Source: Prostheceraeus crozeri | Taxonomy: Eukaryota > Platyhelminthes > Polycladida > Euryleptidae | NCBI GenBank assembly: GCA_907163375.1 | Contig: CAJQUW010001718.1 | Coordinates: 1 to 64,000 of the forward strand | Direction of reading: 5' to 3' | DNA: 64,000 nucleotides | In this document: positions 23,425 through 35,512 of the stretch, piece after piece | Position numbering within the stretch: the first letter of the stretch is position 1 | Layout: the number at the start of each line of letters is the position of its first letter | Notes under the pieces: model-generated | What the model was told of the DNA's origin: nothing | Databases searched by the model: none | What the model saw: the letters and a program-made list of their open reading frames with translations, nothing else | Translations under genes and position numbers: made by a program

Positions 23425-23960
23425 AAAATGAAATTCTTTGAGTTACCTTAGACGAAAATCTTAGCTTCCGTTCGCACATCGACGAAATTAGGAAGAACGC
23501 GTCTTCTCGTCTTCATGTGTTGCGTTTATTATCTGTCCTCCTAAATCGTGACGAGCTTCATTTGATTGATACGAGCTACATGAGATCATCGTTTGAATTT
23601 TGTTGGCCTGTTTTTTGTCGGCATAAGCTGCCATAGCTCTCAGCCTTTGTTGTCAATCGATCGCCGAGCTCACAAGATTATAAACTGCAAAATAGATGAC
23701 CAGTCTTGCAATTGTTCACGTAACGTACTTACTGAGCGTCGTGAATTGCTTTCTCTCCGTATTTTTAACCGTCTTTGTACAGATGAGTCCCATATTCTAT
23801 TTAAGTTAGGTCCTGAAAAACTGCCTCGATCACTGAAATACGTTTCTGACTTTTCTCGTACTAATTAATGTTCGATATTTCTCTGTTTTACCATATATAA
23901 TCCGCTTTGTCAACAATTGTAAAAAATGACTTTCGTTATTGACTCAATAAACACGACTAC
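23425..23960 (+). mobile_element. CR1/Jockey-like LINE fragment, RT C-terminus
   Basis: The frame reads DENLSFRSHIDEIRKNAS, then RLHVLRLLSVLLNRDELHLI, FEFCWPVF, then after a stop and shift IDRRAHKIINCKIDDQSCNC and ERRELLSLRIFNRL. These are the end of a LINE RT and match the better copy at 41274 point by point (VDRRAHRII there). An AATAAA word at 23946-23951 marks the 3' end. It is truncated at the 5' side and broken inside. Confidence 0.8.
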
Positions 23961-24600
23961 TATTAGATGAAACATTGCTTTATAAGTGGTTCCTCTCTAT
24001 GCATATTTTTCTATGACGAATTAGCGCAAGGTGATTTGATTACTGTGAGTCACTCGTCTAGTCAGTCTACATAACAGCTGTTACTTTGCATGTAGAGTTT
24101 ATTTACTGAAATTTTACATCAACTTTGGTTATCGAAGAATGTTGACTTGAATTCCCACTAATAACCGAAATAACTGTAATCCTACCTTTCCAAGCAGAAG
24201 ATGCATGCAGACTTGGACTGTAAAGCATATTACTTCCTATAAAGTCTATTGGAATTGATATCAGTATCCACAAGAGTAACCTTATTTGAAAGAGTCTGTG
24301 ACATATTGTGACAATCTGTTCATCCATCAGCTACGACAGGAAAAATTGAAACTATAGTTGAACAGAAGGAGACGTCAATTTAGTTGTGATCTCTCTCGAA
24401 AAGATGAATTGAACTTAGAAGAAATGACTGAATGGCGCGAAATGTTGGTCAACATGCGCCTACCACACACTATCCAAGATAGTGACACCACAAATAGGCC
24501 TTTACGTCGCAGCTGCCAATTGACAGACTCAACGATGTCCTTGCAAGTGATCTGCTGTTGGAGAGAATCGAAGTGGCAAAATGCAATTATAAGTCCAAAA
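23961..24600. other. No recognised feature
   Basis: Two antiparallel frames of about 110 codons (24358-24707) overlap the inverted minisatellite unit and have no domain I recognise. Confidence 0.35.
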
Positions 24601-24627
24601 GAAATAATTCTGAAATTCCTATCGGCG

Positions 24628-24720
24628 TCATCAAAACCGGCCGGTTGGGGATGGGACGGTGACTGGCGTTTCTGTACCTGTTGTACAAGGCTTTGATCGT
24701 CAGACATTATTTGTTCAACT
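24628..24720 (-). repeat. Single inverted unit of the 16-kb minisatellite
   Basis: GCGTCATCAAAACCGGCCGG through GGGATGGGACGGTGACTGGC is one unit, on the opposite strand, of the array at 15895-16445. The neighbouring AAGGCTTTGATCGTCAGACA matches the left edge of that array, so the two loci are homologous but differ in unit number. Confidence 0.85.
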
Positions 24721-25643
24721 TATGCCATCAGACATTATTGAATTTCCACACAGCATACTCGTACATGTACGTGAAATACATGATGTGGTAGACCATCCGG
24801 TGCTCCGTATAAGCGAGGGTTACCTATTACAATGCAATCATTCGCACTTTGACAACATGTTTTCTGCGATGAGCAGAGATACGCTTGCTGCCCTATTTAC
24901 TAGTTGTAGGCCAACTTTATAATTTATGATAATGTCAACTACATTTTCAAAATCAATCAAACACAAGCAAATTTAAAACAGATATTCAACATAATGACCC
25001 AAACGGGCAACATTAATGCCATAAGTGCCTATATCTATATCTCGCGGTCAGAAAGTTCTAAGTTCCAATATGATAAAAGTCTTGCTAACAAAAGTTCTGT
25101 GATGAACGATCATTGACTGAGTGCTGATGTTGCAAAATGTTTTGTCTGCGACGTGCAAACTTGATTTAAAGTGATCCAATGAAGTGATATTTACTTCTTC
25201 ATTTGTGAAGGAATTCTAGTGATTTGCGACCTCAATTGAGAACTTTCTCCACTACGTTTCAAATCTTTTGAGTCTACATTGATGACCGTAAGATGACGTG
25301 TAGGAGTCTGGAACAATGAGATCGCCAAACTTGTCATCAATTTTTCATTTCACACAGTGTCCCAAGACCGAGCGGAAGTGTTGCTGTACCTGTACAACGT
25401 CAGTAAAAATTTATCGCGTGCCGTTAACTTATTAAACAATTAGCCACGATCCAAAATTCTGGTAGTAAGCCCCAGGTTGCATTGAAATACATTACTCATT
25501 GTATCTGTAAGCTGCACGGGATATATAAACTATCCCATGTAGTGAAATTATTCAAGATCTGGAATAATTTTACAATAGATAAGCTGAGGAACACACTATG
25601 CTTCCACAATTCATACAGACTAGAATAGAGATTTCTGGAAACT
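24721..25643 (-). mobile_element. LINE-like remnant of composite repeat, copy 3 (inverted)
   Basis: Read on the minus strand this matches 14741-15894, including AAATTTTTACTGACG-type and TGGATTTCAATGCAACC-type segments (here changed), AGTTTGCACGTCGCAGACAA and the tail before the minisatellite. About 60 bases near 24770-24830 are extra relative to copy 1. No long frame is left. Confidence 0.65.
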
Positions 25644-26443
25644 TAGGGTTTGAACCAGGGATGCGGAGTCGGAGTCAGAGTCCTATCATTTTGGCTGGAG
25701 TCGGAGTCCTGTCAAATGATAGGACTCCGGACTCCGGCCCATAGCTAGACCCGAAATATAATACAAACAAAGGAGGCGGGGAGCCAAGTCGTATACATCC
25801 AACTTACAGCGAAATTTGATAAACTATCATCGAAAATGATTGAAAATTGATACAACTGTGATCAGTAAAGATAGGTTCAAGTAAGCCTATAATGATCTAT
25901 GATGTAGGTTACTAGCTTATTTTCAAAAAATTAGGCTATGTATACTTGTCACCCGGAGTCGTAGTCTTAGTTTTATCAAAAGCCGGAGTCCTATCAACCC
26001 CCGGAGTCGGAGTTCTATCAAAAGCCGGAGTCCTATCAACCCCCGGAGTCGGAGTTCTATCAAAAGCCGGAGTCCCATTAAACCCCCGGAGTCGGAGTCT
26101 TATCAAAATGATAGGACTCGGCATCCCTGGTTTGAACTACATGCATGAGTTGCCGGTAATCAACTTTTTGAAGAATAGTTCGCAATATTTGTGTCACAAA
26201 ACATGCGCTTAGATGCTCTCAAATTATGCTACATTCACATGCTCCTTATGTTGTAATGATTGACTAAGCGATTCATTCTAGACTGAATGTTGTCACCAGT
26301 CGACAAGGGTAAATTAAATTAACTGGCCGGTCGACTTGCGCAATGAGTAGTCGGCTTGCCGGCTGGCCGGTCTTCCAAGTTTGCGGCCGGGGCCGGTCCA
26401 ATGGACAGCGTCACTAAAACCGGCCAGTCGGTTCCAAACCATG
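25644..26443 (-). mobile_element. Composite repeat, left part, copy 3 (interrupted by BED-hAT)
   Basis: On the minus strand it begins near GGTTTGGAACCGACTGGCCG and ends GTTCAAACCCTA. The sequence between the BED-hAT and 26443 shares GATTGACT, TTCATTCTAGACTGAATG and ACATGCTCC-type words with copy 1. A run of ACCGGCC/GGCCGG words lies at 26320-26430. Confidence 0.55.
25656..26129 (+). mobile_element. BED-hAT family copy 4 (short)
   Basis: The ends are CAGGGATGCGGAGTCGGAG and GGACTCGGCATCCCTG, with a perfect 8-bp duplication GTTTGAAC (25648-25655 and 26130-26137). Most of the middle, including the first half of the BED-like ORF, is deleted. Near the right end three copies of a 46-base unit built from CCGGAGTCCTATCAACCCC and AGTTCTATCAAAAG lie in tandem. 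Confidence 0.92.
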
Positions 26444-26454
26444 TGTAGAACCTA

Positions 26455-27385
26455 AGGGTATTTCAAATATGCGCGTCTGCCGAGTTCTGCCTGATTCCTC
26501 CTCTTGTCAGGCAGGATAAAAACATGCTATCCAAAGTGACGGAGATTGAACTGAAATGAGATTTTCTATTTCCCTTTGATTGAGATAAAACGCTACCGGG
26601 AAATGTAAGTCTATAGCCATAATTCTTGACATGGATAGTGTTAAGGTCATTTCTCATCATGTTCATGAACCTTGCAAATGAAGCCAAGCACATTCATATT
26701 TTGTAAGCATCCTAATAATGCTAACAATCCAAATAGCTAATTTTGTCACACTTGACCACATTTTCACATGCATCATAGATCATAAACATGAAATGATCTG
26801 AAAATATTCTCCCTGTGTGTCAAAAATTGTGACTGTAGATTTCGAATTTTTCAGCTCGTATATCACACATGGATGGGGTGATCAACAGCAACGTCTTAAG
26901 AAGAGCTGGAGTAAGAAGGGAGCTGACGGAGGTCATTACGAAAAAACAACTCAGTTTCTTCGGTCACATCATCAGAAAAGAAGGTTTGGAGTGGGTTGCG
27001 TTACAAGGTCGCGTCGAGGACGGACGAGCGAGAGACAGACACCGTGCTACATGTCTCAACCGGATCAAGGAAACAACAAAGATGGAATCTACCGCTGTCG
27101 GCTTCAAGTGTGTGCGTTGGAAAACCATGACCGCCCAAGCGTATATCACGCATGCGTACAGGCAAGGCAAGACTTCTAATTTTCAATTTACCAGAAAGAG
27201 GATATCTCAGTTATGCCGAAATCTTTTATTTGCTTCCCATTGTATTTACATACGTTTTTATCCTGTCTGACAAGAAGAGGAAGCGAGGAACCGTGCGGAT
27301 TTGTAATAGCCACTGTACATTCTGTGAAAATCTCATTTTCGGTCTGGTTCCCTGCAGAAACGCGTTCTGTCTGGCGGACCAATAA
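26455..27385. mobile_element. Foldback element, copy 1 (with LINE insertion)
   Basis: Words such as CTGCCGAGTTCTGCCTGATT and CTCCTCTTGTCAGGCAGGAT near 26480 return inverted near 27260-27385 (ATCCTGTCTGACAAGAAGAG, CCCTGCAGAAACGCGTTCTG). The same arms form the better-kept foldback at 33083-33778. The right arm is split by the LINE fragment at 26867-27180. The left end is truncated relative to the other copy. Confidence 0.65.
26867..27180 (+). mobile_element. LINE fragment inside the foldback element
   Basis: The frame contains NSNVLRRAGVRRELTEVITK, then KQLSFFGHIIRKEGLE and ALQGRVEDGRARDRHR. RRAG-x-x-REL ... L-x-F-x-GH-x-x-R-x-x-LE is the C-terminal tail of a LINE reverse transcriptase. It begins abruptly at GATGGGGTGATCAACAGC and ends near a TAA at 27178. 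The frame is open across this part, but no RT core is present. Confidence 0.75.
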
Positions 27386-27489
27386 TGAGTCTTAGATATT
27401 CACTTAACTTTTGCTGCTGGCATATTCAATAATTTTGATTTGAAAAATGACAAGGATGAGCTCCTTGTCTCATCCTTGTCCTTACCAGG

Positions 27490-27800
27490 TTAACAGTGCC
27501 AAGTACTTCTGCTACAATGAAAGCGTGTTTCCAGTTTCTGTGATGTTGGAAAATCTTCAACTTTGCCAGACAACAATGTTGATCATCCAGAAAAGGTTAT
27601 GACAATTTTCTTCAGACGCAGTATGTCGCAACGTCGTCTGTTGACGACAAGATTGTTTACAAAATCGTTTTCGATCACTTCACAAATGATTTATGATCAA
27701 GCTGCCACAGCTGACAGGTCAATGTGGGGGACATAATCGACGCTTTTCACACACCGATTTACCAGTTTAATAGAAGCGCTAGAGAAGAAACACGGCTTAT
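27490..27800 (+). repeat. Repeat B, copy 1
   Basis: AATGAAAGCGTGTTTCCAGT, CTTCAACTTTGCCAGACAAC and GACAATTTTCTTCAGACG match, with differences, three other plus-strand copies at 33800, 39170 and 47560. No open frame is conserved among them. It follows the foldback element here, as it does at 33800. Confidence 0.6.
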
Positions 27801-27840
27801 TTTGAAATTGTGTCTTGAAACAATATATACAGCACAAGTA

Positions 27841-28824
27841 CACTGTAAACCGCTGGATACGAAAATTACATGCAAACATATACCAAAATCACATACAATT
27901 TGAAACTAACATCTGATACGAGATTCTCGTATGTTTACAGAGATATGGTATGTTTTTCATTTACTTTCGTATGTGATTGGTATGTACCGATACGAACTAT
28001 TCTATGTGTGATTGGTTGTTTTACAATTAAATACCAATTGTTGGTATGTTTTATATACGAGACCCGATGCAAATTCGTCCTCATTGGTATGTGTTTAGTA
28101 TGAAGAGCTTTAAGTCACATGGCAAAAAATAAGTTATATTACACACTACTGTCAAATAGCATTTTTCCAGTAATACCAGTCGTGAATATTTCTTTGTGAT
28201 GAAAGTGTGGTATTTAACTATAGTGGAATTATAGTTAAAGTAACGCCGTATGTCATCGTTGCTACTTGACTTCTAGCATTCACAAGACTCATAATTAGAT
28301 CATTTCCATGAAATAAGTTGATAAACATCATTTAGATAATGCGATAACAATCGAGCAACCATGTTGACTTATATATCTCAAACATAACTATTTTTTGCGT
28401 TCATGAATTATAATGTGTTTTTATTTCGGATTGATAACATGCTTAGTTCCAAGATTACATAATGCATAGTTGTTGATGGTGAAATACTTATTGATTATTT
28501 TTGAAATGCCTTAGACTTACATGTATTAAAATCGAATTCAGTATTGTAAGTTTGACTATCAAATGTCATTATCTTACTGCTTGCAAAACAGTAGTAACAT
28601 TAGTGTGATCTTTATTGACAAAAAGCCTTTAATCAACATATATTAGAAATCATTGATGCCTTCCTTTAACATTGTGCTGGTATGGCTTTAGTATGTAAAG
28701 CATAATACATTTGAAAAAGCATACGAAAAACATACAAATATATACCAAAAGAAAACATAAATATACCAAAAAATATTTTGGTATGCATCCTTCGTTTGTG
28801 ATTGGTATTGAGCGATTTACAGTG
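27841..28824. mobile_element. TA-flanked element, CACTGTAAACCGC termini
   Basis: The left end is CACTGTAAACCGCTGGATAC after TA at 27839-27840. The right end is AGCGATTTACAGTG followed by TA at 28825-28826; the TIR matches in about 13 of 14 bases. The interior is AT-rich with many GGTATG/CATACC words and encodes no transposase I can see. A related partial copy begins at 38679. The TA duplication points to the Tc1/mariner superfamily. Confidence 0.8.
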
Positions 28825-28826
28825 TA

Positions 28827-30560
28827 GTGGCTTTTTAAACTTTTCAAACAATCGCGTGAGCACGATGCTTGCATATATGCAAGCTACTAATATTAAGGAT
28901 GCAAAAACATGTGAATTGCAGGTTTTCGCAGCCAATGTAATTAATTTACGGTCATTGGTGGTCATTATCGTGATGTTTTATCCATCTATATTTTTAGCTA
29001 GATGACGTCGATTAAATAATTTACTATATACTGTGTTGGGCCTAATAACTTCATGAGCTTTAAGAAGTTGTATTTAGCATATTCATTTATCCATGCTATG
29101 CATCTGCACATGAATAACATCAATGATCTTTGAACGCACAGGAAAAAGACATATATCCTGACTGACATTTATTATAGGCTATATGCTAACTAACTCTTGC
29201 AGAAATTACTATCATTGTATTCCTTATATGCCCATTCAAAAATGCACAGGCCTAAAGCTAAAGACATGTGCTTTCTGGAATGTGTCAGTATTTGTAGTGA
29301 TGGAAATTTTAAGTAGAAAATTTTGAAAATTTTGATATTTTGTGATAGGCCGTATAACTTGCTCGCTTGTACTACCACATCCGAGGCAGACACACCAATA
29401 GAAGTGGTCTAGCTCTTGATTTCATCATTATTTCGATAAAAACAATCGTGAAAAATGCAAGATTTTGAATTTTTGTGATATTGTGCAGTAATTTACTACT
29501 TCAGCTGATGCAGCTACACGTGGGGCTATAGAATTGGCCGAGGACTCTTGATTTCATCATCATTTCTGTTAAAGCGATCGTATTGATGCGAATGGCGTCC
29601 GCGGATTTTTGAGCATTCCTTTGACGCAATGTTGGGATCATCGCAATGTCCACCGTTTGGGATAACGTGAATCTTGCTTTACAATACGGGTATATTTTCA
29701 TGCAATGAGAAAAATCTGAAGAAAAATAACTCATGCACTTTATTTTGGAGTTTGCTTACAGCTTGAAAGCTAAGCTTTCTTAAGCAGCGTTAATTGTAGT
29801 GTTGCAAATTTTTCCATGTAGAAGATACAAAAACAGTAAGCTCGTGAGATGCTTGGAAACTAAAGATATCAGTGATGAGTTATCTATGGTAGCTAAATCT
29901 GGCGTGTAGAAATTGTCCGATATCTTCGTTGAGGACAAACTATACCGTACATCTTCTGATAGTTCCAAATCAATTTCAGATCTGTCCAAATGAATTTCAG
30001 ACATTTTCAGATGAATATAAGATTCTCCAAATAAATTTAGGATCTTTTAAAAGTTGAGTTTCTGACAGATATCTGAAATTCAGCTAGAGAAATCTGAAAT
30101 CCAACTAATGTCTGAGATTTATTTGGAATGATCTGAAATAGGCATGGAAATTAAGGTGCAGTTGGTTCCAAAAGTAAACATGCCGGGATAAGGAAGTTTT
30201 CGATCTTTGAATATTATATAGTCTATTCAAACGACTATAATAAGGCTGTAAAACGATGATTTAAGGAAAAAGCATCAATCAACGAAGAATTTCAACGATC
30301 AGCTTATCCATTTGCATCACAAAGGATTTGTAAAAACTCATGATTTAGTTATCAGATATTCTTGCAGAAATATCGACAAATACATCATTCCATTCCTTTT
30401 TCACTGTTACTAGGTAAGCGAATCACAGCTCATTAGCTTCCTGGGATGCATCTGTAAATACAACCCCCTTATTTATTTATACACGCAAGAATTCTGTAGT
30501 TGTCCACAGTCTGTTTCGCTGAAACAGGAGAGTGAGGCAAAGTGACTTCTACCGAGTTTC
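28827..30560. other. No recognised gene; weak inverted repeats near 29965-30150
   Basis: CAATTTCAGATCTGTCCAAA near 29970 and its inverted counterpart TTTGGAATGATCTGAAAT near 30130 suggest a decayed foldback. Otherwise only short frames occur. Confidence 0.35.
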
Positions 30561-31139
30561 TTGCTAATCGGTCCAGCCGCTTTTAGTAGAACTTTATTTG
30601 CGCCTACTTTCTTCTTGTTCCTGCTGTCTGTTGGCTTCTACAGCTTGCCATCATTTGAGATGAACTCAGATCGGATCTGTATCGGTGTTAATCAAAAATA
30701 TACAGCAATCAATAAATACACAGCAAATAGTGTTAGCAACGATATTAAATTCACTCAAGAAAACATGACAGATGACAAGATTCCCTTCATTGATCTGATG
30801 GTATTTATAGTTGATGGTAAATTTGAGACTGGTCTTTATGTTAAAGATGCTAACTCAGGTTGTACTATCCCATGGACGTCTCATCATCCACTGTATTTGA
30901 AGCGCAATATTGTTTTTAATGAATTCTTACGAGTTAAGCGGCTGTGCTCTATTTCTACGTTGACTACTAGTGGTATCAAGCTTATTGAAAGAAAATTCAT
31001 TGGTACTGGTTATCCTATTTTCTTCATCAAATCTATTTGTGATGAAGTTTTCCTAATTGGTCAAAGCACAAGCAAATGCATGGCGGATTTTGAAATTACT
31101 GCTAAGCATAAGAATTTGAAATCATTTGAGGTTGCATAG
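30561..31139 (+). pseudogene. Penelope-like reverse transcriptase fragment
   Basis: The open frame has 192 codons. From about residue 65 it reads DDKIPFIDLMVFIVDGKFET, then GLYVKDANSGCTIPW, HHPLYLKRNIVFNEFLRVKR and CSISTL, and later GTGYPIFFI. The order F-x-DL-x-V ... DGK-x-x-T-x-LYVK-x-x-x-x ... HP-x-x-x-K-x-x-I ... LR-x-x-R-x-CS ... GYP is the C-terminal part of Penelope-like RTs. The first 60 residues are hydrophobic and do not look homologous. The RT core upstream and a GIY-YIG endonuclease downstream are not found, so this is a fragment. Confidence 0.7.
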
Positions 31140-31582
31140 CTTCAAAATTGTCAATCCTGTGTCACTACAATGCGGAAAAGTTGAACCATAAAACACACAC
31201 TAGCGGTTGTTTAATAAGTAGACCACGATGCAAATCAGTATATGAAAATCATTCCCATCAGTCACGCCTCTTGAAGTAAGCACAAAATGGATATCAACCA
31301 ACTTTGCGCTCAATCAATTCCAGGGGAAAATCTGTGTTACATGCTGTTTGTCACTGCATGAAAACATATTCCTAGTCCTAATGCTCCCTCGCGACCTTGT
31401 GCTAAGCAAAGTTGTATTTTTTAGTATGAAATTCCAGTATTTTTCTGAGGTTAATTTGTTAATTGTAATACTTCGTAATACAGAAAATGCGCCACCGTGT
31501 TGTTTGATCTGATAATGTTTTCAGCACTTGCAGGAATTGAAGTGAAGCTATGGGGTCGATATATAACTCTGACAGACAGTCC
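31140..31582. other. No recognised feature
   Basis: No motif or repeat boundary is seen between the Penelope-like fragment and the next hAT. Confidence 0.35.
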
Positions 31583-31590
31583 GTTACAAG

Positions 31591-32838
31591 CAGGATTTTT
31601 TTCCGCCAATCCTTCCATTTTGTCGGAATTTTTTTCAGTTTGGCGGAAATGATTTTTTCCTTTCTCATGGTCAGTATGCAACAGTCAGTATGCATTCTCG
31701 TTTTTTGTCTTCTATCTCAACAATCATGCGAAACGAATTCCTTTTTGTTAATTAATTTAGTTAATTGCAAACTAATTCTTGCTTCAGACATGCTAGCTTT
31801 TCTGCCTCTATGTACATAGCCTATTTGATGTTAATTTACTAGAGAGTCAAGACATCGAAAGTGTACATTTTTTATTTTAGTTTTGTATCTCACTTTCATG
31901 CGAAACGCATCCTTTGTTAGTAAAGTCAATTTTTTGCACAGCCAATTTGTTTCAGATACATTCATACCAGATATTGTTTATACATGTACTTATTCCTCGT
32001 TAATTCACTCAAGACATTTGAAGTGTGCATTTCTATTTTTAGTTCCATATCTCATCTTTCATACAAAACGTCTCCTGTTCGTTTGTTAATTTTTGCATTT
32101 TGGCTCTTTTACATATACATGTATCCTGTTCATTTACTCAAGACATGCACTGTTAATTTAATATCTAGCACGGTAGGTTTCCGTTTTTTAATTCACTTTC
32201 AGTAAATTGTTTTTCAATATACTACCGCTGTTTTTTCATTGATTGATGAATGGTATATTAGAAACACGAACCTTCAAAACAGTAGTCGATGTGAACGAGC
32301 ATAAAAACGACATTTTCATAAAAAATGCATAGAAATTCATGTAAGCTACATGTATTTCTTGTGTTACTTATTGGAACATGGCATCATAAAAATGGGTCTA
32401 AAGGGCCGACCTATCTTACCTGCGTGCTATGGTTAGAATTTGGGCCTACATATATCAACATTATCCATTTCTAGCCACATTGTAGGCCTATTTCATTTGG
32501 CATTATGGTTAGGTGTCAGACAGACTTAACCGTCATTATAACTCGTCACCATTATCGCACAAGTTGAGCTGGCACTGACGCTCGATGGAAGGGGCTAGAG
32601 TTTTATGCGAAGATTCCATTCTTTTTATACGATATGACTGATTCAGGTCAGAATCACTGACTGAGGAAAAGTGGTGAATGTTAAGGCGCATTGTTCTGTG
32701 GTGGTACAACTGAAAATATCCAAATATAGCTCTCTTCAAGCCTTCATTTTAGTGGCGGAATTTTTTTAAGAGTTGGCGGAAATTTTTTGAGCGATTTCCG
32801 CCAATTGGCGGAAGGCTCGACGACGAAAAAAAACCCTG
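31591..32838. mobile_element. Non-autonomous hAT, CAGGNTTTTTTT termini
   Basis: The left end is CAGGATTTTTTTCCGCCAAT; the right end, reverse-complemented, is CAGGGTTTTTTTTCGTCG followed by CTTCCGCCAAT. The 8-bp duplication GTTACAAG is perfect (31583-31590 and 32839-32846). TTTCCGCCAA-type words recur several times just inside both ends. The interior frames (31550, 31883, 31984) are not transposase-like. The perfect duplication suggests a fairly recent insertion. Confidence 0.92.
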
Positions 32839-33082
32839 GTTACAAGTCATCGATTTACCGTCAACTTGGCATCGATTGATTCGACAAGTTCTTCATGGGT
32901 ACGACCGTCTCGTAATTTTAGACCTTTTATTAGTCCATGAAGAGTTTCGTACCAGGTGACAGAAATATACGCAAACAAATGCATTTAAATGAGGTAGCCT
33001 ACTAGGTTTTCTATAACAAACTTCTTCAGTAACTACGAATTCTATCAACTCAAGGGTTTCCCGCAATGTCTGCTGCAATAAT

Positions 33083-33778
33083 AGTCCGGCAGCCAGAACG
33101 AGTTTCTGCAGGGAACGAGGCCGAAAGTGAGACTTTCACAGAACGATGTACACCCTATGCCTACTACGAATCTGCTCGTCTGCCGAGTTCTAGTGAGTTC
33201 CTCTTCTTGTCAGACAAGATCAAAGAAAAACACATGTAAATCCAATGGGACGCAGATTGCAGTTTTTGGCTAAAATGAACTGTTGTATGTTTTCTCTGAT
33301 TAAACGAAAAGTACTAAGCCCAGAGTCATAATTTTTGATATGGAATGTCTTCAGGTCATTCACTTTCATTTTCATGCACCCCTGTCCAAAAAGCTAAACA
33401 CGTTTAGATTTGGCGAGCCTCTTAATGTCGGTAAACACAAACATTTTGAGCTACTTTATCCACATTGAACCACATTTTCACACACATTGCCGATTAGATC
33501 CATGATAAAAGCACATGCACAAGATAGTGAATGACCTGAAGACATTTCGTATCAAAAATTCTGACTCTGGGCTTAGTACTTTTCGTTTAATCAGAGAAAA
33601 CATACAACAGTTCATTTCAGCCAAAAACTACGATCTGCGTCCCATTGAATTTACATGTGTTTTTCTTTGATCCTGTCTGACAAGAAGAGGAACTCACTAG
33701 GATTCAACAGACGTGCAGATTCATAGTAGGCATAGGGTGTGCATCACTCTATGGAAGTCTCATCTTCGCTGCCGGACT
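33083..33778. mobile_element. Foldback element, copy 2
   Basis: The left arm starts AGTCCGGCAGCCAGAACG and the right arm ends TTCGCTGCCGGACT. About 250 bases of each arm are inverted matches, for example AAGTACTAAGCCCAGAGTCA near 33310 against TGACTCTGGGCTTAGTACTT near 33565. The centre near 33440 is unpaired. Short AT words flank both ends but a duplication cannot be fixed. No coding frame spans it. Confidence 0.85.
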
Positions 33779-33799
33779 ATAAGTGGTCGGAAACCTAAT

Positions 33800-34140
33800 A
33801 GGCAAGCTTCGGCCATGTTTTGGCATCACGAGCCACTCCTTGCTACAATGAACACGTGCTTCCAGTTTCCATGCTGTCCGTCACACTTCAACTTTGCTAG
33901 TCAACAACGATCACCTGTTTTGTGAAACAGTGAAGTCATCAAAACACGCCAATACAATGTACTGACCAGCGGAATTGATTGCATAATCACCACCTATCAG
34001 TTTAATCAGTTTAATCATCTGTAGACAAGGTCATGACAATTTTCTTGACAAGATTGTTTTCAAGGCATCTTTTCCTCACCTTACAAGTGATTTTTGAGAC
34101 AATTGATGCTGCGGACATAATCGATGGAATTCACGTGTCC
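33800..34140 (+). repeat. Repeat B, copy 2
   Basis: AACACGTGCTTCCAGTTTCC, CTTCAACTTTGCTAGTCAAC and TGAAACAGTGAAGTCATC match copies at 39420 and 47740. It follows the foldback directly, and GTTTTGGCATCACGAG corresponds to GTGTTTTGGTTTCACTAG at 39414, so the foldback may have inserted in this repeat. Confidence 0.6.
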
Positions 34141-34471
34141 TTCACCAATTCATACCTATGATTTGTTTTGTTGAATAATGCATATTTGTGCATTTAGATT
34201 TTAAAAAGTTATTGCATGCGATGTGAAATCAACTTGTATTGAAGCTATTGAATAATGGCTGTGAAAGCACAGAGTCAGCTTTGCATAAGTGTCTTTTGCT
34301 GGTATTCAGATTTTGTAGGTCCATTTACTTACTGTACTTTCAATCAATAATGCTCATGCACTTATAGTACACATTGACATGATGGATTTATATAGATTTT
34401 TCTAGCCATGTGTCCACGAAAGAAAGTCATCAGTCATCATGACACGATCGCTTGTCAATATTGGTCAAGCA

Positions 34472-34754
34472 CAACTGTAAGCCGTAGAGTACGAAAGCTG
34501 GCTGATTTTGAAAACGAAACCGATGTACAACCCGAAACCGATGGAGAACAACAAAATGTACGAAAGAACTATTGTTCGTGTTCATACACTACGAAAGCGA
34601 TTGGCTTTCCTATTGGATGATGAAAATAGTCGAATAGGAATGCCAATCGCTTTCGTAGTGTATGAACACGAATAATAGTGCTTTCGTACATTTTGTTATT
34701 CTCGTTTTGTACATCGTTTTCGTAAGTAGCTTTGGTATCGTACAGTTTGCAGTG
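34472..34754. repeat. Long hairpin MITE
   Basis: Arms of more than 100 bases pair almost perfectly; the inner part CTACGAAAGCGATTGGCTTT at 34590 has its complement AATGCCAATCGCTTTCGTAG at 34640, with a loop under 20 bases. The outer ends CAACTGTAAGCCGTAGAG and, reverse-complemented, CACTGCAAACTGTACGATAC resemble the CACTGTAAACCG family. Both sides are flanked by CA rather than TA. The 70-codon frame over the left arm is likely incidental. Confidence 0.75.
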
Positions 34755-34779
34755 CAGGTATCCGGTCAGTTCAATCAGC

Positions 34780-35512
34780 TGTCTAGTTAGAGCAGTCAGC
34801 TGTCCATGAATGACTACTGACTGGCTTTCACATTCATGGACAACTGATAGCGCTAGCTAGACAATGGATTGAAACAATCGGACAATTGCTTGACCAATAG
34901 TGTCAATTGATCGTGTTATAGTGCCTGATCATTTCTTATGTGAGTACATGCGTGGTACAACCTATAGCAGGCCTACGCATAAAATAGGTACATCAGCGGT
35001 TATCAAAAATTAATTACAATTAATTTAGGACGGGAGATCAATTAATTTTAATTGAATCAGGAAGCAATTAATTAGCAGCAGTTGTTTGATTATGCAAATC
35101 AATTAAGTGAAATTATTGATCGAATCATCAATCAAAAAAATTGTCAAATGAATTATTAAATAAACTAATTTTTGATTTTCAGTTTTTCACTCCGAGGATT
35201 TACCTAAACGATTTAGATCACATGGGCCTGTTTACATACTTTGCAAGTCACATAATAGCTTATCATCAACTTGCGTAGTTACTAGAGTAGACCCATAACT
35301 TGAAATGAATGCAACTAGAGGAGAGTGGAGGAATAGGGACACCTTTTGTATTATTAAGTACTTCTGCCAATCTGACAGGTTCCCCATTTTAATTTTCAAA
35401 CACACTTGCTATTGACAACCACTTATGTACAACAGGAGAATGTCTATCTCATTTCCCAGTTGAAGATATTCTGATTTTGTAGAAATTCAACTTTGTCGGC
35501 ATTACCTAATGA
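34780..35512. other. No recognised feature
   Basis: AT-rich with many AATTAATT words. No gene, RNA or terminal repeat seen. Confidence 0.35.
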
